The translations under genes and the position numbers were made by a program. Positions 45,752 to 55,399 of a stretch of DNA of 64,000 nucleotides are shown here, piece after piece. The stretch covers positions 186,001-250,000 of the forward strand of contig NZ_JABASS010000001.1 in NCBI RefSeq assembly GCF_016107545.1. Reading direction: 5' to 3'. Source of the stretch: Psychrobacter namhaensis. GTDB lineage: Bacteria; Pseudomonadota; Gammaproteobacteria; Pseudomonadales; Moraxellaceae. The notes under the pieces are model-generated. The model made no database searches. It saw only the letters and a list, made by a program, of their open reading frames with translations, and was not told the origin of the DNA. The stretch's first letter is position 1. Every line of letters begins with the position of its first letter.

Positions 45752-47680
45752 TTAATACAGTTGCACCTTACCCATTTTTCCTTCGCCCCGCTCAGTCAGA
45801 TACTGCATTACTGGTGTATTTAGCAATTTAGACTCTGCCACCGTTTTGGCTTGTAATAAACGTTTTTGTTGACGGCGTTCAGGTGTCTTATCATCAGCTT
45901 GCATGATACTACCATCAATGCGTAAATCAATCTTTGCTTGGGTAAACTGTTGTTGCAGCTTTGCAGCTAACTGCTGAAAGGTGGTTTGTAGATGCCGGCT
46001 ATCCACACTCGTCACAAAGGTTGCTTGGCCATTACACAGGCCTGTCACCATACCTTGACGCGCAAGTGCCAATTCATCTTGAGCCAACACGTCAGATTCA
46101 CGAGCCGTTTGTAGCCAGTAATCCCACTTCTCTGGTGTCCACTCACCTGTCAACTCTTGCGGTGGACAACGCAGCAAAGTACGAGGATCATCGTCAGTAT
46201 GAGTGACTAACTGAGAATCATTTGCGTCAGGCTCAACAACTGGTTCAGGCTCAACAACTGGTTCAGGCTCAACAACTGGTTCAGGCTCAACAACTGGTTC
46301 AGGCTCAACAACTGGTTCAGGCTCAACAACTGGTTCAGGCTCAACAACTGGTTCAGGCTCATGGCTATAAATCTGATCTACACTTAATTCATTATCATCG
46401 TAGTCGTCACGTTTCAGCACTTCATTGCTTTGCCCTTGATAATCAACATCATAAGGCTGTAGTGGTGGCACTGAAGCGGCGTGCGCCTTGTCGCTTGACG
46501 ACTGAGTAGAAGAGCGGCTTTCTATCGCGGGTGCTTTTGAAGAGGACTTAGGACTATCATAGGTACTACTTAACACTTCATCGACAGGCAGCGGACGGAA
46601 AGCCAATAGGCGTAAGATACACATCTCAAGCGCTTGCATGGGCGTACTGGCAAGCTTAACGCCTTCACGCGCTTGTACGACGATCTCATAATAGAGTTGC
46701 AACACGTCTGGACTGATGTGCTGAGCGAGTGCATTGATATCTTGTGCCTGCGCCTCATTCACATTTAAAGCAACTTCAGGTAATAGTTGAGTCAATGCTA
46801 ATTGATGTAGTAGCTCAGCGAGGCCATCGAACATACTGGTGGCATCAACCATCTGCGCACGCATTTGCTCAACATGGGCGGCGACGGCAGATTTGTCATG
46901 ATTATAGATGTCTGTGATCAAGCTAACCAAGTCAGCCGCATCAATCAAACCAAGCATCGCATTGACGGTGACATCATCAAGCGCCCCTTGACCAAAAGCG
47001 ATCGCCTGATCTGTTAATGACAGAGCGTCCCGTACTGAGCCTTTGGCCGCACTTGCCAGCTGCCAAAGTGCTGGCTGAGTGTAAGTCACTTGCTCTTGGG
47101 TCAGGATATTGGCCAAATGCTCACTAAGTAGCGTTTGCGGTAGCGGACGCAGCACGAACTGCAGGCAGCGAGAGATAATGGTAATTGGCAATTTTTGTGG
47201 ATCCGTCGTCGCCAGCAAAAATTTCACATGCTCAGGCGGCTCTTCTAGCGTTTTAAGTAGCGCATTAAAGCTATGGGTCGAGAGCATGTGTACCTCATCG
47301 ATGAGGTACACCTTGTAACGACCTTGGCTTGGCGCATAAGGAACATTATCTAATAGCTCACGAGTGTCTTCGACTTTGGTACGGGAAGCGGCATCAATCT
47401 CAATAAGATCAATAAAGCGCCCCTGATCGATGGCCACACAGTTATCACACACCCCACAAGGGGTACTAGTAATGCCTGTATCACAGTTCAAACACTTAGA
47501 TAAAATGCGCGCAATCGTCGTCTTACCCACGCCGCGCGTCCCAGTAAAGAGGTAGGCATGATGCAGACGATTATAGTCAATCGCATTGATCAACGCTTGG
47601 GAGACATGCGTTTGCCCAATCAACTCATGAAAGTTTTTGGGGCGGTATTTGCGAGCTAAAACTTGATATTGCTGCGACAT
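45752..47680 (-). CDS. dnaX: DNA polymerase III subunit gamma/tau
   Basis: Clamp-loader ATPase of about 642 aa, start taken at ATG 47680 (MSQQYQVLARKYRP). Walker A is GTRGVGKTTIAR near residue 45. The zinc module is CLNCDTG...CGVCDNC, the DEAH-like box IDEVHMLS, and sensor 1 LLATTDPQKLP. The AAA+ core spans about 1-370; the rest is a variable tau-like tail. The tail contains seven exact EPEPVV hexapeptide repeats at about 442-484. No A-run of six or more is present in the coding strand, so the E. coli-type slippage to gamma is not evident. Essential replication gene, monocistronic. Confidence 0.94.
   Translation of the reverse strand: MSQQYQVLARKYRPKNFHELIGQTHVSQALINAIDYNRLHHAYLFTGTRGVGKTTIARILSKCLNCDTGITSTPCGVCDNCVAIDQGRFIDLIEIDAASRTKVEDTRELLDNVPYAPSQGRYKVYLIDEVHMLSTHSFNALLKTLEEPPEHVKFLLATTDPQKLPITIISRCLQFVLRPLPQTLLSEHLANILTQEQVTYTQPALWQLASAAKGSVRDALSLTDQAIAFGQGALDDVTVNAMLGLIDAADLVSLITDIYNHDKSAVAAHVEQMRAQMVDATSMFDGLAELLHQLALTQLLPEVALNVNEAQAQDINALAQHISPDVLQLYYEIVVQAREGVKLASTPMQALEMCILRLLAFRPLPVDEVLSSTYDSPKSSSKAPAIESRSSTQSSSDKAHAASVPPLQPYDVDYQGQSNEVLKRDDYDDNELSVDQIYSHEPEPVVEPEPVVEPEPVVEPEPVVEPEPVVEPEPVVEPEPVVEPDANDSQLVTHTDDDPRTLLRCPPQELTGEWTPEKWDYWLQTARESDVLAQDELALARQGMVTGLCNGQATFVTSVDSRHLQTTFQQLAAKLQQQFTQAKIDLRIDGSIMQADDKTPERRQQKRLLQAKTVAESKLLNTPVMQYLTERGEGKMGKVQLY
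46230..46355 (-). repeat. 18-bp tandem repeat inside dnaX
   Basis: Seven identical copies of GGCTCAACAACTGGTTCA (plus strand), 126 bases in frame, coding for EPEPVV units. A partial eighth copy follows. Copy-number change would alter tau length by six residues without a frame shift. Confidence 0.95.
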
Positions 47681-47748
47681 AGCTATCCATTGTGCCAAGT
47701 AGTTAGAGTGCTTATTTTGAATACTATTTTTCGATATTTATTATAGCA

Positions 47749-47774
47749 AAAAGCCAGCGCATTCGTCTGGCTTC
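47749..47774 (-). terminator. Weak terminator after lysS
   Basis: Stem AAGCCAG/CTGGCTT with a 9-nt loop, followed by T on the minus strand. Confidence 0.55.
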
Positions 47775-47838
47775 TTACTGTTTCGACAAGCGATTGTCTT
47801 ATATTCACTAAGCGATTTTGATTAAAGCCGATGAATCA

Positions 47839-49377
47839 TTAATCAATTTTACGGCGCATATGTGGGAATAAGATCACATCACGAATACTGGCCGAGTCAG
47901 TCAATAGCATCACTAAGCGGTCGATACCAATACCCTCACCTGCGGTTGGTGGTAAACCATAAGACAAGGCTTCGATATACTCTTCATCGAAGTGCATGGC
48001 TTCATCGTCACCAGCATCTTTTTCAGCAACCTGCCCACGGAAGCGTTCTGCTTGATCCGCTGGGTCATTAAGCTCACTAAAGCCATTGGCCAATTCGCGA
48101 CCGCCGATAAATAACTCAAACCGATCGGTGATTTCAGGGTTGTCATCACTACGGCGTGCCAGTGGTGAGGTTTCTGCTGGATACTCAGTAATGAAGGTGG
48201 GCTGACGTAATTGATGTTCAGCGGTTTCTTCAAAAATAATGGTTTGTAATTTGCCCACACCAAACACATCTTTCACTTGCTGCTTAAGTGTCGTTGACGC
48301 GTATTCTGCTAGATACTCACGATCATTGATACGTGCCATATCGAAATTTTCGGCATATTTTGCAATCGCATCAGACATAGACAGACGGGCAAAAGGCGCT
48401 TTTAGACTAATGGCTTCTTCTTGATAGGTAATCTCTGTCGTGCCCAAAATATCTATCGCCAACTCATTAAATAAGCGTTCAGTCAAATCCATCAAGTCAT
48501 GATAGTCAGCATACGCTTGATAAAACTCAATCATAGTAAATTCAGGGTTATGACGCGTTGACACCCCTTCATTACGGAAACTACGGTTAATCTCAAATAC
48601 TTTCTCAAAACCCCCAACGACCAAACGCTTGAGATAAAGCTCAGGCGCAATACGTAAATACAGCGGCATATCTAAGGCGTTATGATGGGTCACAAACGGA
48701 CGCGCCACCGCGCCACCTGGGATAGGATGCATCATTGGCGTTTCAACTTCCATGAAGCGCTCATTAAGCATAAATTTACGGATACCGCTGATGACTTGAC
48801 TGCGAATCATAAACGTATCACGCGTCGTCTCATTGGTCATCAAATCCAGATGACGATTGCGATAGCGTGCTTCTACATCGGCGAGGCCATGGAACTTATT
48901 TGGCATTGGGCGTAGTGATTTGGTTAGCAGAGTGATCTCTTCAATATGTACATATAGGTCCCCTTTTCCTGAGCGACCGATATAACCTGACACCCCAACA
49001 ATATCACCCAAATCTAGTGATTTAATACTGGCCCGTGTTTCATCATCCAGCTCTTTACGGGCAACATACAACTGAATGCGGCCTGTCATGTCTTGAATCA
49101 CGATGAATGATCCACGGTTGAGCATGACTCGACCTGCCACATTGACCTGTGTTTTTTCCCCGTTAGCCACTTTCTCTTCAATTTCTTGTTTTGAGATGCC
49201 ATCAAATGCCGTTTGCAAATCTTTTGCATAATCAGTGCGTTTAAACGTATTGGGATACGGCTGTTTACCTGAAGCACTGATATCGTCTAGCTTGGCTTGT
49301 AGCTGCGCAATCAGCTCGTTAGCGTCTTCTAGTGGGGTTTGATCTTGGTTCTGATTTTGATTGTTGTGCTTTGACAT
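47839..49377 (-). CDS. lysS: Lysine-tRNA ligase, class II
   Basis: Charges tRNA-Lys with lysine. 512 aa: an N-terminal OB-fold anticodon-binding domain ([20 protein letters not shown], residues ~75-175) and the class II catalytic core. Motif 2 is [20 protein letters not shown], and motif 3 is [27 protein letters not shown] (its central part). Typical acidic low-complexity N-terminus. GAG lies shortly before the ATG. prfA lies upstream on the same strand, separated by 134 bases. Confidence 0.96.
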   Translation of the reverse strand: MSKHNNQNQNQDQTPLEDANELIAQLQAKLDDISASGKQPYPNTFKRTDYAKDLQTAFDGISKQEIEEKVANGEKTQVNVAGRVMLNRGSFIVIQDMTGRIQLYVARKELDDETRASIKSLDLGDIVGVSGYIGRSGKGDLYVHIEEITLLTKSLRPMPNKFHGLADVEARYRNRHLDLMTNETTRDTFMIRSQVISGIRKFMLNERFMEVETPMMHPIPGGAVARPFVTHHNALDMPLYLRIAPELYLKRLVVGGFEKVFEINRSFRNEGVSTRHNPEFTMIEFYQAYADYHDLMDLTERLFNELAIDILGTTEITYQEEAISLKAPFARLSMSDAIAKYAENFDMARINDREYLAEYASTTLKQQVKDVFGVGKLQTIIFEETAEHQLRQPTFITEYPAETSPLARRSDDNPEITDRFELFIGGRELANGFSELNDPADQAERFRGQVAEKDAGDDEAMHFDEEYIEALSYGLPPTAGEGIGIDRLVMLLTDSASIRDVILFPHMRRKID

Positions 49378-49511
49378 AACACTCTCAATATTATTGGGTA
49401 ATTAAAGGGATAAATGAAAATAGAAAAATTAAATCAGTGCTTATTATTAGAAAAACAGCGGTAAAAACGTAGAGACCTTTGGAAAAGTACAAATTTTTGT
49501 AGGGCTAGATT

Positions 49512-50603
49512 CTAGTCACCACCGCCAATACTGGCCATCAAATCCGCCTGATGCTCACGCAACAACGCATCAAGAATCTCATCCAAATCGCCTTCCATAA
49601 TAGAATCAAGCTTATATAAGGTGAGATTAATACGATGGTCAGTCATGCGCCCTTGTGGGAAATTATAGGTACGGATACGCTCACTACGGTCACCACTACC
49701 CACCAAATCACGACGAATGGTATCTGCCGCATCCACCTGTGCTTGCACTTTGACTTGCTGGATCTTTGAAATCAGCATTTTCATGGCTTGTGCACGGTTT
49801 TTGTGTTGGCTACGTTCTTGTTGACACTCTACCACGGTACCGGTTGGAATGTGGGTCAAACGTACGGCAGAATCCGTGGTATTGACATGCTGACCACCCG
49901 CACCGCTCGAGCGGAACGTATCAAAACGAATATCTGCTGGGTTCAAATCCACTGTGTCATCAATCTCAACCTCAGGCATGACAGCAACTGTACAGGCTGA
50001 CGTATGCACGCGGCCTTGACTTTCAGTCTCTGGTACACGCTGCACACGGTGTACACCAGACTCAAACTTGAGACGACCATACACGCTGTTACCTGATACA
50101 CGGGTAATAATCTCTTTATAACCGCCATGCTCACCTTCACTGGCAGATAATACTTCTACCGTCCAGCCTTGCGTCTGCGCGTACTTTTGGTACATGCGGA
50201 ACAAGTCACCAGAGAAAATGGCGGCCTCATCACCGCCTGTGCCTGCGCGAATCTCTAGAAACGCTGGCACTTTGTCATTGGGGTCTTTTGGTAGCATCAT
50301 AAGATTGAGCGCCTCTTCCATCTCAATGATGGTATCACGGGCATTATCAATCTCATCGATCATCATCTCTTTCATGTCAGGATCTGTGGCATCAGACAGC
50401 ATCGCTTCTGCATCGGCCTGATCCGTTTCTGCACGCACATAGTTTTGCCACAAAGTAGTGATATCCATCAAGTCACTATGCTCAACAGACAATTCACGGA
50501 ATTTATTATTATCACTGATGACACTAGGATCTGATAATAAGGCGGTGACCTCTTCATAACGGTCTACCATCTGGTCTAAACGCAGGCGTAAGGATTCTTT
50601 CAT
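49512..50603 (-). CDS. prfA: Peptide chain release factor 1
   Basis: Releases peptides at UAG and UAA. 363 aa with the invariant GGQ in [18 protein letters not shown] (near residue 235). The codon-recognition region sits at [15 protein letters not shown], and a C-terminal basic [18 protein letters not shown] block follows. The first ~100 residues are helical (domain 1). Length normal. The start codon lacks a good Shine-Dalgarno, unlike most neighbours. hemK/prmC is not next to it here, unlike in E. coli. Confidence 0.96.
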   Translation of the reverse strand: MKESLRLRLDQMVDRYEEVTALLSDPSVISDNNKFRELSVEHSDLMDITTLWQNYVRAETDQADAEAMLSDATDPDMKEMMIDEIDNARDTIIEMEEALNLMMLPKDPNDKVPAFLEIRAGTGGDEAAIFSGDLFRMYQKYAQTQGWTVEVLSASEGEHGGYKEIITRVSGNSVYGRLKFESGVHRVQRVPETESQGRVHTSACTVAVMPEVEIDDTVDLNPADIRFDTFRSSGAGGQHVNTTDSAVRLTHIPTGTVVECQQERSQHKNRAQAMKMLISKIQQVKVQAQVDAADTIRRDLVGSGDRSERIRTYNFPQGRMTDHRINLTLYKLDSIMEGDLDEILDALLREHQADLMASIGGGD

Positions 50604-50796
50604 AAAAGGACTTTTAATTGGATGAGAGGAATAAGACGGTGATTATAGCAAATTTTTTAGCTTAAATTAAAACCTCTGAGTAAACTTGCCATTATATTGG
50701 CAAGCTATATCGATTCTGAAATACTGCCACCGTGTTCTCATCATTTAGTTTCTATACAGTAACGCACTGAAAACACAACCATAAAAACGTGGCCAT

Positions 50797-50832
50797 AAAA
50801 AAAATAGCTAAGAATACTCTTAGCTATTTTAA
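50797..50832 (-). terminator. Terminator after the KAS III-like gene
   Basis: A 13-bp perfect stem AAAATAGCTAAGA/TCTTAGCTATTTT with a 4-nt loop; on the minus strand it continues into T8. Confidence 0.9.
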
Positions 50833-50859
50833 TGACTACAAAAAACTTAAGGTTAAACG

Positions 50860-52005
50860 CTACACCTTACGAACCAGCACCGAACCGATTGAGTAACCAG
50901 CACCAAATGAGCAAATAACCCCCAAGTCACCTGACGCCAGCTCATCTTTATAGCGATGGAAGACAATCATTGGACTGGCTGAGCTGGTATTGGCGAATTC
51001 AGCAATAACGCTTGGGACAATGGCTTTATCCGCTTCCTTACCAACAACAGTACGCAGGATTAAATCTAACATATTGGCGTTGGCTTGATGTAGCCACATC
51101 ATCTTAACATCGGACGTTGGTATGTCGTTTTCTTGCAAATGCTCGGTGATGACTTCTGACACTTTTGGACAGACTTCACGGAATACTTTACGACCATTCT
51201 GCAAAAAAAGCTTGTCAGTCACTGGTTCTTTGATATCAGGATACATCTCGGTCTGTGCCGCCAAAAACTCAGAGCGATCCATAAAGCCATATTCGTTTTT
51301 GATGTTGGTCGAAAACTGTGTGAACAGCTTAGAGTTGAGGATCTCATAACCCTTTGGCGTGTCCAGCTCTTCGACGATAGAAGCAGTGGCGACATCACCA
51401 AAAATGAAGTGGCTGTCACGATTGCGCCAGTTAAGATGGGCTGAAGTGATCTCAACATTGACCACAGCGACACGTTTGGCAAGACCAGAGACGATAGAGC
51501 CATGTGCTTGTGAAAGTCCAAAAGTCGCCGCACTACAAGCAACATTCATGTCATAAGCAAAACCGCCAATCATACCGATTTCATTTTGAATCTCAATCGC
51601 CACTGCAGGATACGTGCGCTGAAAATTTGAGCAGGCAAGAATAATGCCATCTAAATCATTGGCCTCAAGTCCAGCATCTGCCAATGCGTCTTTTAACGCT
51701 GCAGCGCCCATTTCTGCCATGATAGACAGCTCTTCGCCCAAGTTACGGTAAGGAATAACTGGAGCCATAATCTCCGGATCTAAAATACCGTCTTTTTCCA
51801 TCACGTAACGTGATTTGATACCAGATACTTTTTCGATAAAGGCCGCTGATGACGGCTCAAGGGCAGTAACCGTCTCTGCTGCTATCTCATCAGCATGCTT
51901 TGCATTATAATTCTCAACATACTGGTTGAATGAATCTACCAACTCTTCATTGCTGATGCTAAAGGGAGGGATATACAGGCCGGTGCCTGTGATACAAGTC
52001 GTCAT
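50860..52005 (-). CDS. Beta-ketoacyl-ACP synthase III-like enzyme (FabH family)
   Basis: Condensing enzyme of the KAS III/thiolase-fold group, 381 aa. The catalytic triad is visible: Cys in [10 protein letters not shown] (near residue 156), His in [11 protein letters not shown] and Asn in [11 protein letters not shown]. It is about 60 residues longer than housekeeping FabH (about 317 aa), with an N-terminal insertion [19 protein letters not shown]. This matches a longer gamma-proteobacterial FabH-like group implicated in using medium-chain acyl primers; that assignment is from memory. The ATG has AAGGA 9 bases upstream. Monocistronic, with its own terminator. Substrate not proven. Confidence 0.85.
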   Translation of the reverse strand: MTTCITGTGLYIPPFSISNEELVDSFNQYVENYNAKHADEIAAETVTALEPSSAAFIEKVSGIKSRYVMEKDGILDPEIMAPVIPYRNLGEELSIMAEMGAAALKDALADAGLEANDLDGIILACSNFQRTYPAVAIEIQNEIGMIGGFAYDMNVACSAATFGLSQAHGSIVSGLAKRVAVVNVEITSAHLNWRNRDSHFIFGDVATASIVEELDTPKGYEILNSKLFTQFSTNIKNEYGFMDRSEFLAAQTEMYPDIKEPVTDKLFLQNGRKVFREVCPKVSEVITEHLQENDIPTSDVKMMWLHQANANMLDLILRTVVGKEADKAIVPSVIAEFANTSSASPMIVFHRYKDELASGDLGVICSFGAGYSIGSVLVRKV

Positions 52006-52313
52006 GATAAGCTTCCTTGTCTACTACTATAGGGCTTGGGATAAGCATAAAAGTGAAAAATAACAGTCATTCTTCTTCAGTGAATAACTGTAAACTTAAA
52101 ATCAGTGCCTTTATTATGCCTGAATATAATTATTTTTCTAATACTTTGTTACAAATAATCTGTTTGTTGTGAAAAATAAGTAAAGACGGCCTCATTTTGG
52201 GGCATCTACGTTATAATTAGCGGTGGTTGACAGCAGCCTGAGTTCGAACACGTAACGTTCACTAAACGTTATGATCCACAAAACATAATCAATGCTCACA
52301 TTTGGACATGCTA
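52006..52313. other. Divergent intergenic region KAS III-like/pnuC
   Basis: Presumed promoters in both directions. A TATAAT is at 52212-52217 but without a convincing -35. No NAD-linked riboswitch or repressor site was recognised. Confidence 0.35.
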
Positions 52314-53075
52314 ATGGCAGAAGTTCTTAACTGGTTGTTTGGTCAATACGCGGATTACTCCACTGTATTCATCGTACTTGAATTGGTTGCCGTGGTATTT
52401 GGCGTAGCAAGTGTCTTACTCGCCAGCAAGACCAATGTTTTAGTCTTTCCCGTAGGCTTAATCAGCACCGCTATCTTTGTTTATCTGCTATGGAAATGGC
52501 AGTTGTTTGGCGACATGTTTATCAACGCTTATTACACCATCATGAGTCTCTATGGTTGGGTGAATTGGTCGCAGAATAAGAAGAATAAAACGTACAAAAA
52601 ATATCAAGATCACATAAACCCCACGGGCCAGCAACAAAATGAGTCATTAAAAAGCACTGATGGCCAACACACGATTCAAGTTGAACGTTTAAGCATAAAA
52701 GATATGCCGACATTGGCTGCCCTAGCCACTGCGACTATCGCTTTTGTCGCCTCCGTTTATTACTTTCGTCCAGTGATTAATAATGGCTTTAATTTCGATG
52801 GCGCCGCACTCGGCCTGCATCTGTTTACGTGGGTTGACTATACCGATATGCTAACCACAGCGCTTTTTTTGATGGCGATGTGGCTCATGGCGAGGCGCAA
52901 AATTGAGCACTGGTTACTGTGGATCATCGCTGATGCGATCTCCGTTCCTTTGTACTTTTATAAAGGTCTGACCTTTACGGCACTACAATACGTAATTTTC
53001 ACTCTCATCGCAATTTGGGCTTATTATGAATGGCAACGCCGCTATCGCACCCAACCTCATACAGCATACGCCTAA
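52314..53075 (+). CDS. pnuC: Nicotinamide mononucleotide/riboside transporter PnuC
   Basis: Integral membrane importer of about 253 aa for nicotinamide riboside in NAD salvage. Family features: a first segment ending VLLASKTNVLVFPVGLISTAIF, then LWKWQLFGDMFINAYYTIMSLYGWVNW with the WxxW substrate-site motif, and a late segment with WLLWIIADAISVPLYFYKGL. A hydrophilic insert of about 40 residues lies after the third segment. ATG 52314, with GGA 7 bases upstream, is taken rather than TTG 52302. The stop overlaps the downstream kinase gene by 50 bases. Confidence 0.9.
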   Translation: MAEVLNWLFGQYADYSTVFIVLELVAVVFGVASVLLASKTNVLVFPVGLISTAIFVYLLWKWQLFGDMFINAYYTIMSLYGWVNWSQNKKNKTYKKYQDHINPTGQQQNESLKSTDGQHTIQVERLSIKDMPTLAALATATIAFVASVYYFRPVINNGFNFDGAALGLHLFTWVDYTDMLTTALFLMAMWLMARRKIEHWLLWIIADAISVPLYFYKGLTFTALQYVIFTLIAIWAYYEWQRRYRTQPHTAYA

Positions 53076-53637
53076 ATCCGTTATTACTGTCGCGGTATTA
53101 GGGGCAGAAAGTACTGGCAAGACCACGCTATGTCGCGACTTAGCCGCATACTTCGGTAGCCTGTGGGTGCCAGAGTACATGCGTCTTTACCTACAAGCAA
53201 AGTGGGATGACAAGCAGCTCACTTGTACATGGGATGACCTTCTCCCTATCGCGCAAGGTCAGATAGCGTTAGAGAACGAACTGGCCAAACAAGTGGCTCA
53301 AATGCCAAATGAAAACCGTTATTTATTTTGTGATACCAGTTTATTTGAGCTAATGGTATATGCCAATTGGTACTACGATGATTGTCCCGACGCGTTAACC
53401 CTTGCCGCGTTAACCCATCATTATGATTTGATAATATTGACCGACGTCGATACCCCGTGGGTCGCAGATGACTTGCGTGACAGTCCCCATCAGCGTGAAG
53501 AGATCAGTGCTTTTTTTGCCAGTCAGTTAACCAATCACCAACAGTCATTTTACTGTGTTGGCGGTGATAGAAGTGAAAGGGTGCAAAAAGTTGTTGAACG
53601 GCTTTCTAAAATGAATCAGTTACCCCGTGCTAAGTAG
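53026..53637 (+). CDS. NadR-type ribosylnicotinamide kinase (P-loop ATPase)
   Basis: Cytoplasmic P-loop kinase of 203 aa resembling the C-terminal domain of NadR; it should phosphorylate the nicotinamide riboside brought in by PnuC. Walker A is VLGAESTGKTTL near residue 24, followed by VPEYMRLYL and the Walker B-like FCDTSLFELMVYANWYY. There is no NMN adenylyltransferase or helix-turn-helix domain, so it is a stand-alone kinase. It begins within pnuC in another frame (50-base overlap), so translation is coupled. No other in-frame ATG precedes the P-loop. Confidence 0.85.
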   Translation: MNGNAAIAPNLIQHTPKSVITVAVLGAESTGKTTLCRDLAAYFGSLWVPEYMRLYLQAKWDDKQLTCTWDDLLPIAQGQIALENELAKQVAQMPNENRYLFCDTSLFELMVYANWYYDDCPDALTLAALTHHYDLIILTDVDTPWVADDLRDSPHQREEISAFFASQLTNHQQSFYCVGGDRSERVQKVVERLSKMNQLPRAK

Positions 53638-53678
53638 ACGCTCCACCCTTTTACCTTCAACAACTTTAAGAGATGTCC

Positions 53679-54203
53679 ATGCTAAAAAACCTTGAACGCT
53701 ATCTAGAAAAAATGATATTCAATAGTCGCTGGATACTAGCCCCTTTTTATTTGGGGCTGGTTTTAGGGATTATTTTACTGTTTATCAAATTCGTCCAAAA
53801 ACTATGGTATATGTTTGCTGATATCATCGTAGCCTCTGAAGCCAGTGTTATTGTGGATATACTGGTGCTGGTCGATATCTCATTGGTTGCCAGCTTGCTG
53901 CTTATTATTATCTTCAGTGGCTACGAGATTTTTGTCTCAAAAATTGATACAGGCACTCATGATGATCGCCCTAGCTGGATGGGGAAAGTTGATTTTTCTG
54001 GCCTAAAGCTAAAAGTCATCGGTGCCATCGTCGCTATTTCTGCTATTGATCTGTTAAAGTCGTTTATGGACATAACGAGTAAAATGGGCGAAGTTGATGC
54101 TGATAAGTTGATGTGGAAAGTGATTATTCACATGACTTTCGTAATATCTGGCTTGCTGTTTGCGGTCATGGATAAAGTGGTGGGCGATACCAAAAAGCAC
54201 TAA
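53679..54203 (+). CDS. yqhA: UPF0114 inner-membrane protein YqhA
   Basis: Membrane protein of about 174 aa of the UPF0114 family, function unknown. It opens with LERYLEKMIFNSRWILAPFYLGL, then has a second and third hydrophobic segment, FSGYEIFVSKID, and the C-terminal DKLMWKVIIHMTFVISGLLFAVMD, the same order as E. coli YqhA. ATG 53679 (AAGAG 6 bases upstream) is favoured over 53673. It follows the nicotinamide kinase gene by about 40 bases and may be co-transcribed, with no known functional link. Confidence 0.88.
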   Translation: MLKNLERYLEKMIFNSRWILAPFYLGLVLGIILLFIKFVQKLWYMFADIIVASEASVIVDILVLVDISLVASLLLIIIFSGYEIFVSKIDTGTHDDRPSWMGKVDFSGLKLKVIGAIVAISAIDLLKSFMDITSKMGEVDADKLMWKVIIHMTFVISGLLFAVMDKVVGDTKKH

Positions 54204-54240
54204 GGCGACCCGCCATTTTATGACGCATTTACTCTATTTT

Positions 54241-54924
54241 CTATCTCACAATCTGACTATTTAATGCCTTAGCCCAATTCTTACACTGATTCTCACAACG
54301 TACACAGAGCTGGTTGGGCTCAGAGATATGCTCGACATAGCCACAATACATGCACGCATAACAAACGCCTGTTTCTATTTTTTCTACTGCTTGATACTGT
54401 TTGGGAAACAGTGGCAGACCATAGACCGTTTTTTTAGGTGGATACAGCAGCACACTAAAATTCCCATCTGTCTCTAACAATCCAGTACGTACTTGACCTA
54501 GGTGCTCGACCCCTTGTTGGCGCATTTCAGCAAAAAACTCATCATGTGACATCTTACCCTTTTTGATCTTCTCAAGCACCAGCATGCTATCCTCGACAAT
54601 GTAAAGCGACTTTCCTTCCAAAAAATTTTCAATAGGCTGAAACTTCATCATTGCCCAAGTACACAGTCGATAAAGCAAGATAACGGTACTCATAATCAGT
54701 ACCGCCTGAATAATAGGTAGATCCTCAGTAAACATGGGATCGCCTGCAATCGAACCCAGTGACAAAATGATAGTCAACTCAAAGATAGACAGTTGACGAA
54801 CACCGCGCTTGCCGGTAAATCGTAAAAACGAAATAATGAGCACAAACATCACGGTGACGCGTATTAAGATTTCAACGGCAAACACCCAAGTCGTGTCATA
54901 AATAAAAATACTGGCCCAATCCAT
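54241..54924 (-). CDS. DUF421 membrane protein (YetF-like)
   Basis: Membrane protein of 227 aa with three N-terminal hydrophobic segments and the conserved FLRFTGKRGVRQLSIFELTIILSLGSIAGDPM. The cytoplasmic C-terminal domain contains GKSLYIVEDSMLVLEKI. It ends with an extra Cys-rich tail CYACMYCGYVEH...CVRCENQC, which has the spacing of a zinc ribbon and is not usual for the basic DUF421 form. Function unknown. AGGA lies 9 bases before the ATG. Convergent with yqhA (37-base gap) and without an obvious terminator. Confidence 0.85.
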   Translation of the reverse strand: MDWASIFIYDTTWVFAVEILIRVTVMFVLIISFLRFTGKRGVRQLSIFELTIILSLGSIAGDPMFTEDLPIIQAVLIMSTVILLYRLCTWAMMKFQPIENFLEGKSLYIVEDSMLVLEKIKKGKMSHDEFFAEMRQQGVEHLGQVRTGLLETDGNFSVLLYPPKKTVYGLPLFPKQYQAVEKIETGVCYACMYCGYVEHISEPNQLCVRCENQCKNWAKALNSQIVR

Positions 54925-55399
54925 ACTTCTATTTCCTATTTATCATTTTTGTCTGTGCTATTGCGTTTGGTACTAGTGGTTACTTTGAGCATTCAGCCAT
55001 CCCAGCCTTCTTATCAAAAACCCAGTTATGATTGGGTCAACTTAAGAGAAGATTTTTGCAGCCAATCCGGCAATGTAGGTTTTGTTGTGAGACAATCAGT
55101 CACTGAATTTTTAGCAGGACAACTACCGTTCATTAAATAAAAAAAGCACACTTATTATAATGTACTTCTAGGAACGTCTTTTTTTGCGTGCTGTGTCGTT
55201 ACTAACAATTGCTAACAGAGGCTGCGAAATTTTATCCTAGCAGCACTGTATTTACTTTATAGTGGAGAAGCTATATCAGCTTTGCTCACAAGCAAGCTGC
55301 TTTGATAGCAGCAGCGCATCTGAGAGAGCAATGAGCGGTTCAAGGCCAGTTCTTGACCATTTTATTTGAAAAACTGCTTACCAATTGTAGGAATTATTT
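54925..55399. other. Intergenic region upstream of the EamA transporter
   Basis: Contains a TTG-started 63-codon frame (54949-55140) that I do not accept as a gene. The 3' part is AT-rich and ends in the TAGGA ribosome site of the transporter. No RNA gene seen. Confidence 0.4.

Noticed and set aside
46222-46509. Plus-strand frame over the dnaX repeat
   Set aside because: An antisense shadow of the EPEPVV repeat, with no start signal.
54949-55140. 63-codon plus-strand frame with a hydrophobic start
   Set aside because: TTG start without a ribosome site, overlapping the promoter region of the divergent DUF421 gene; no recognisable feature.
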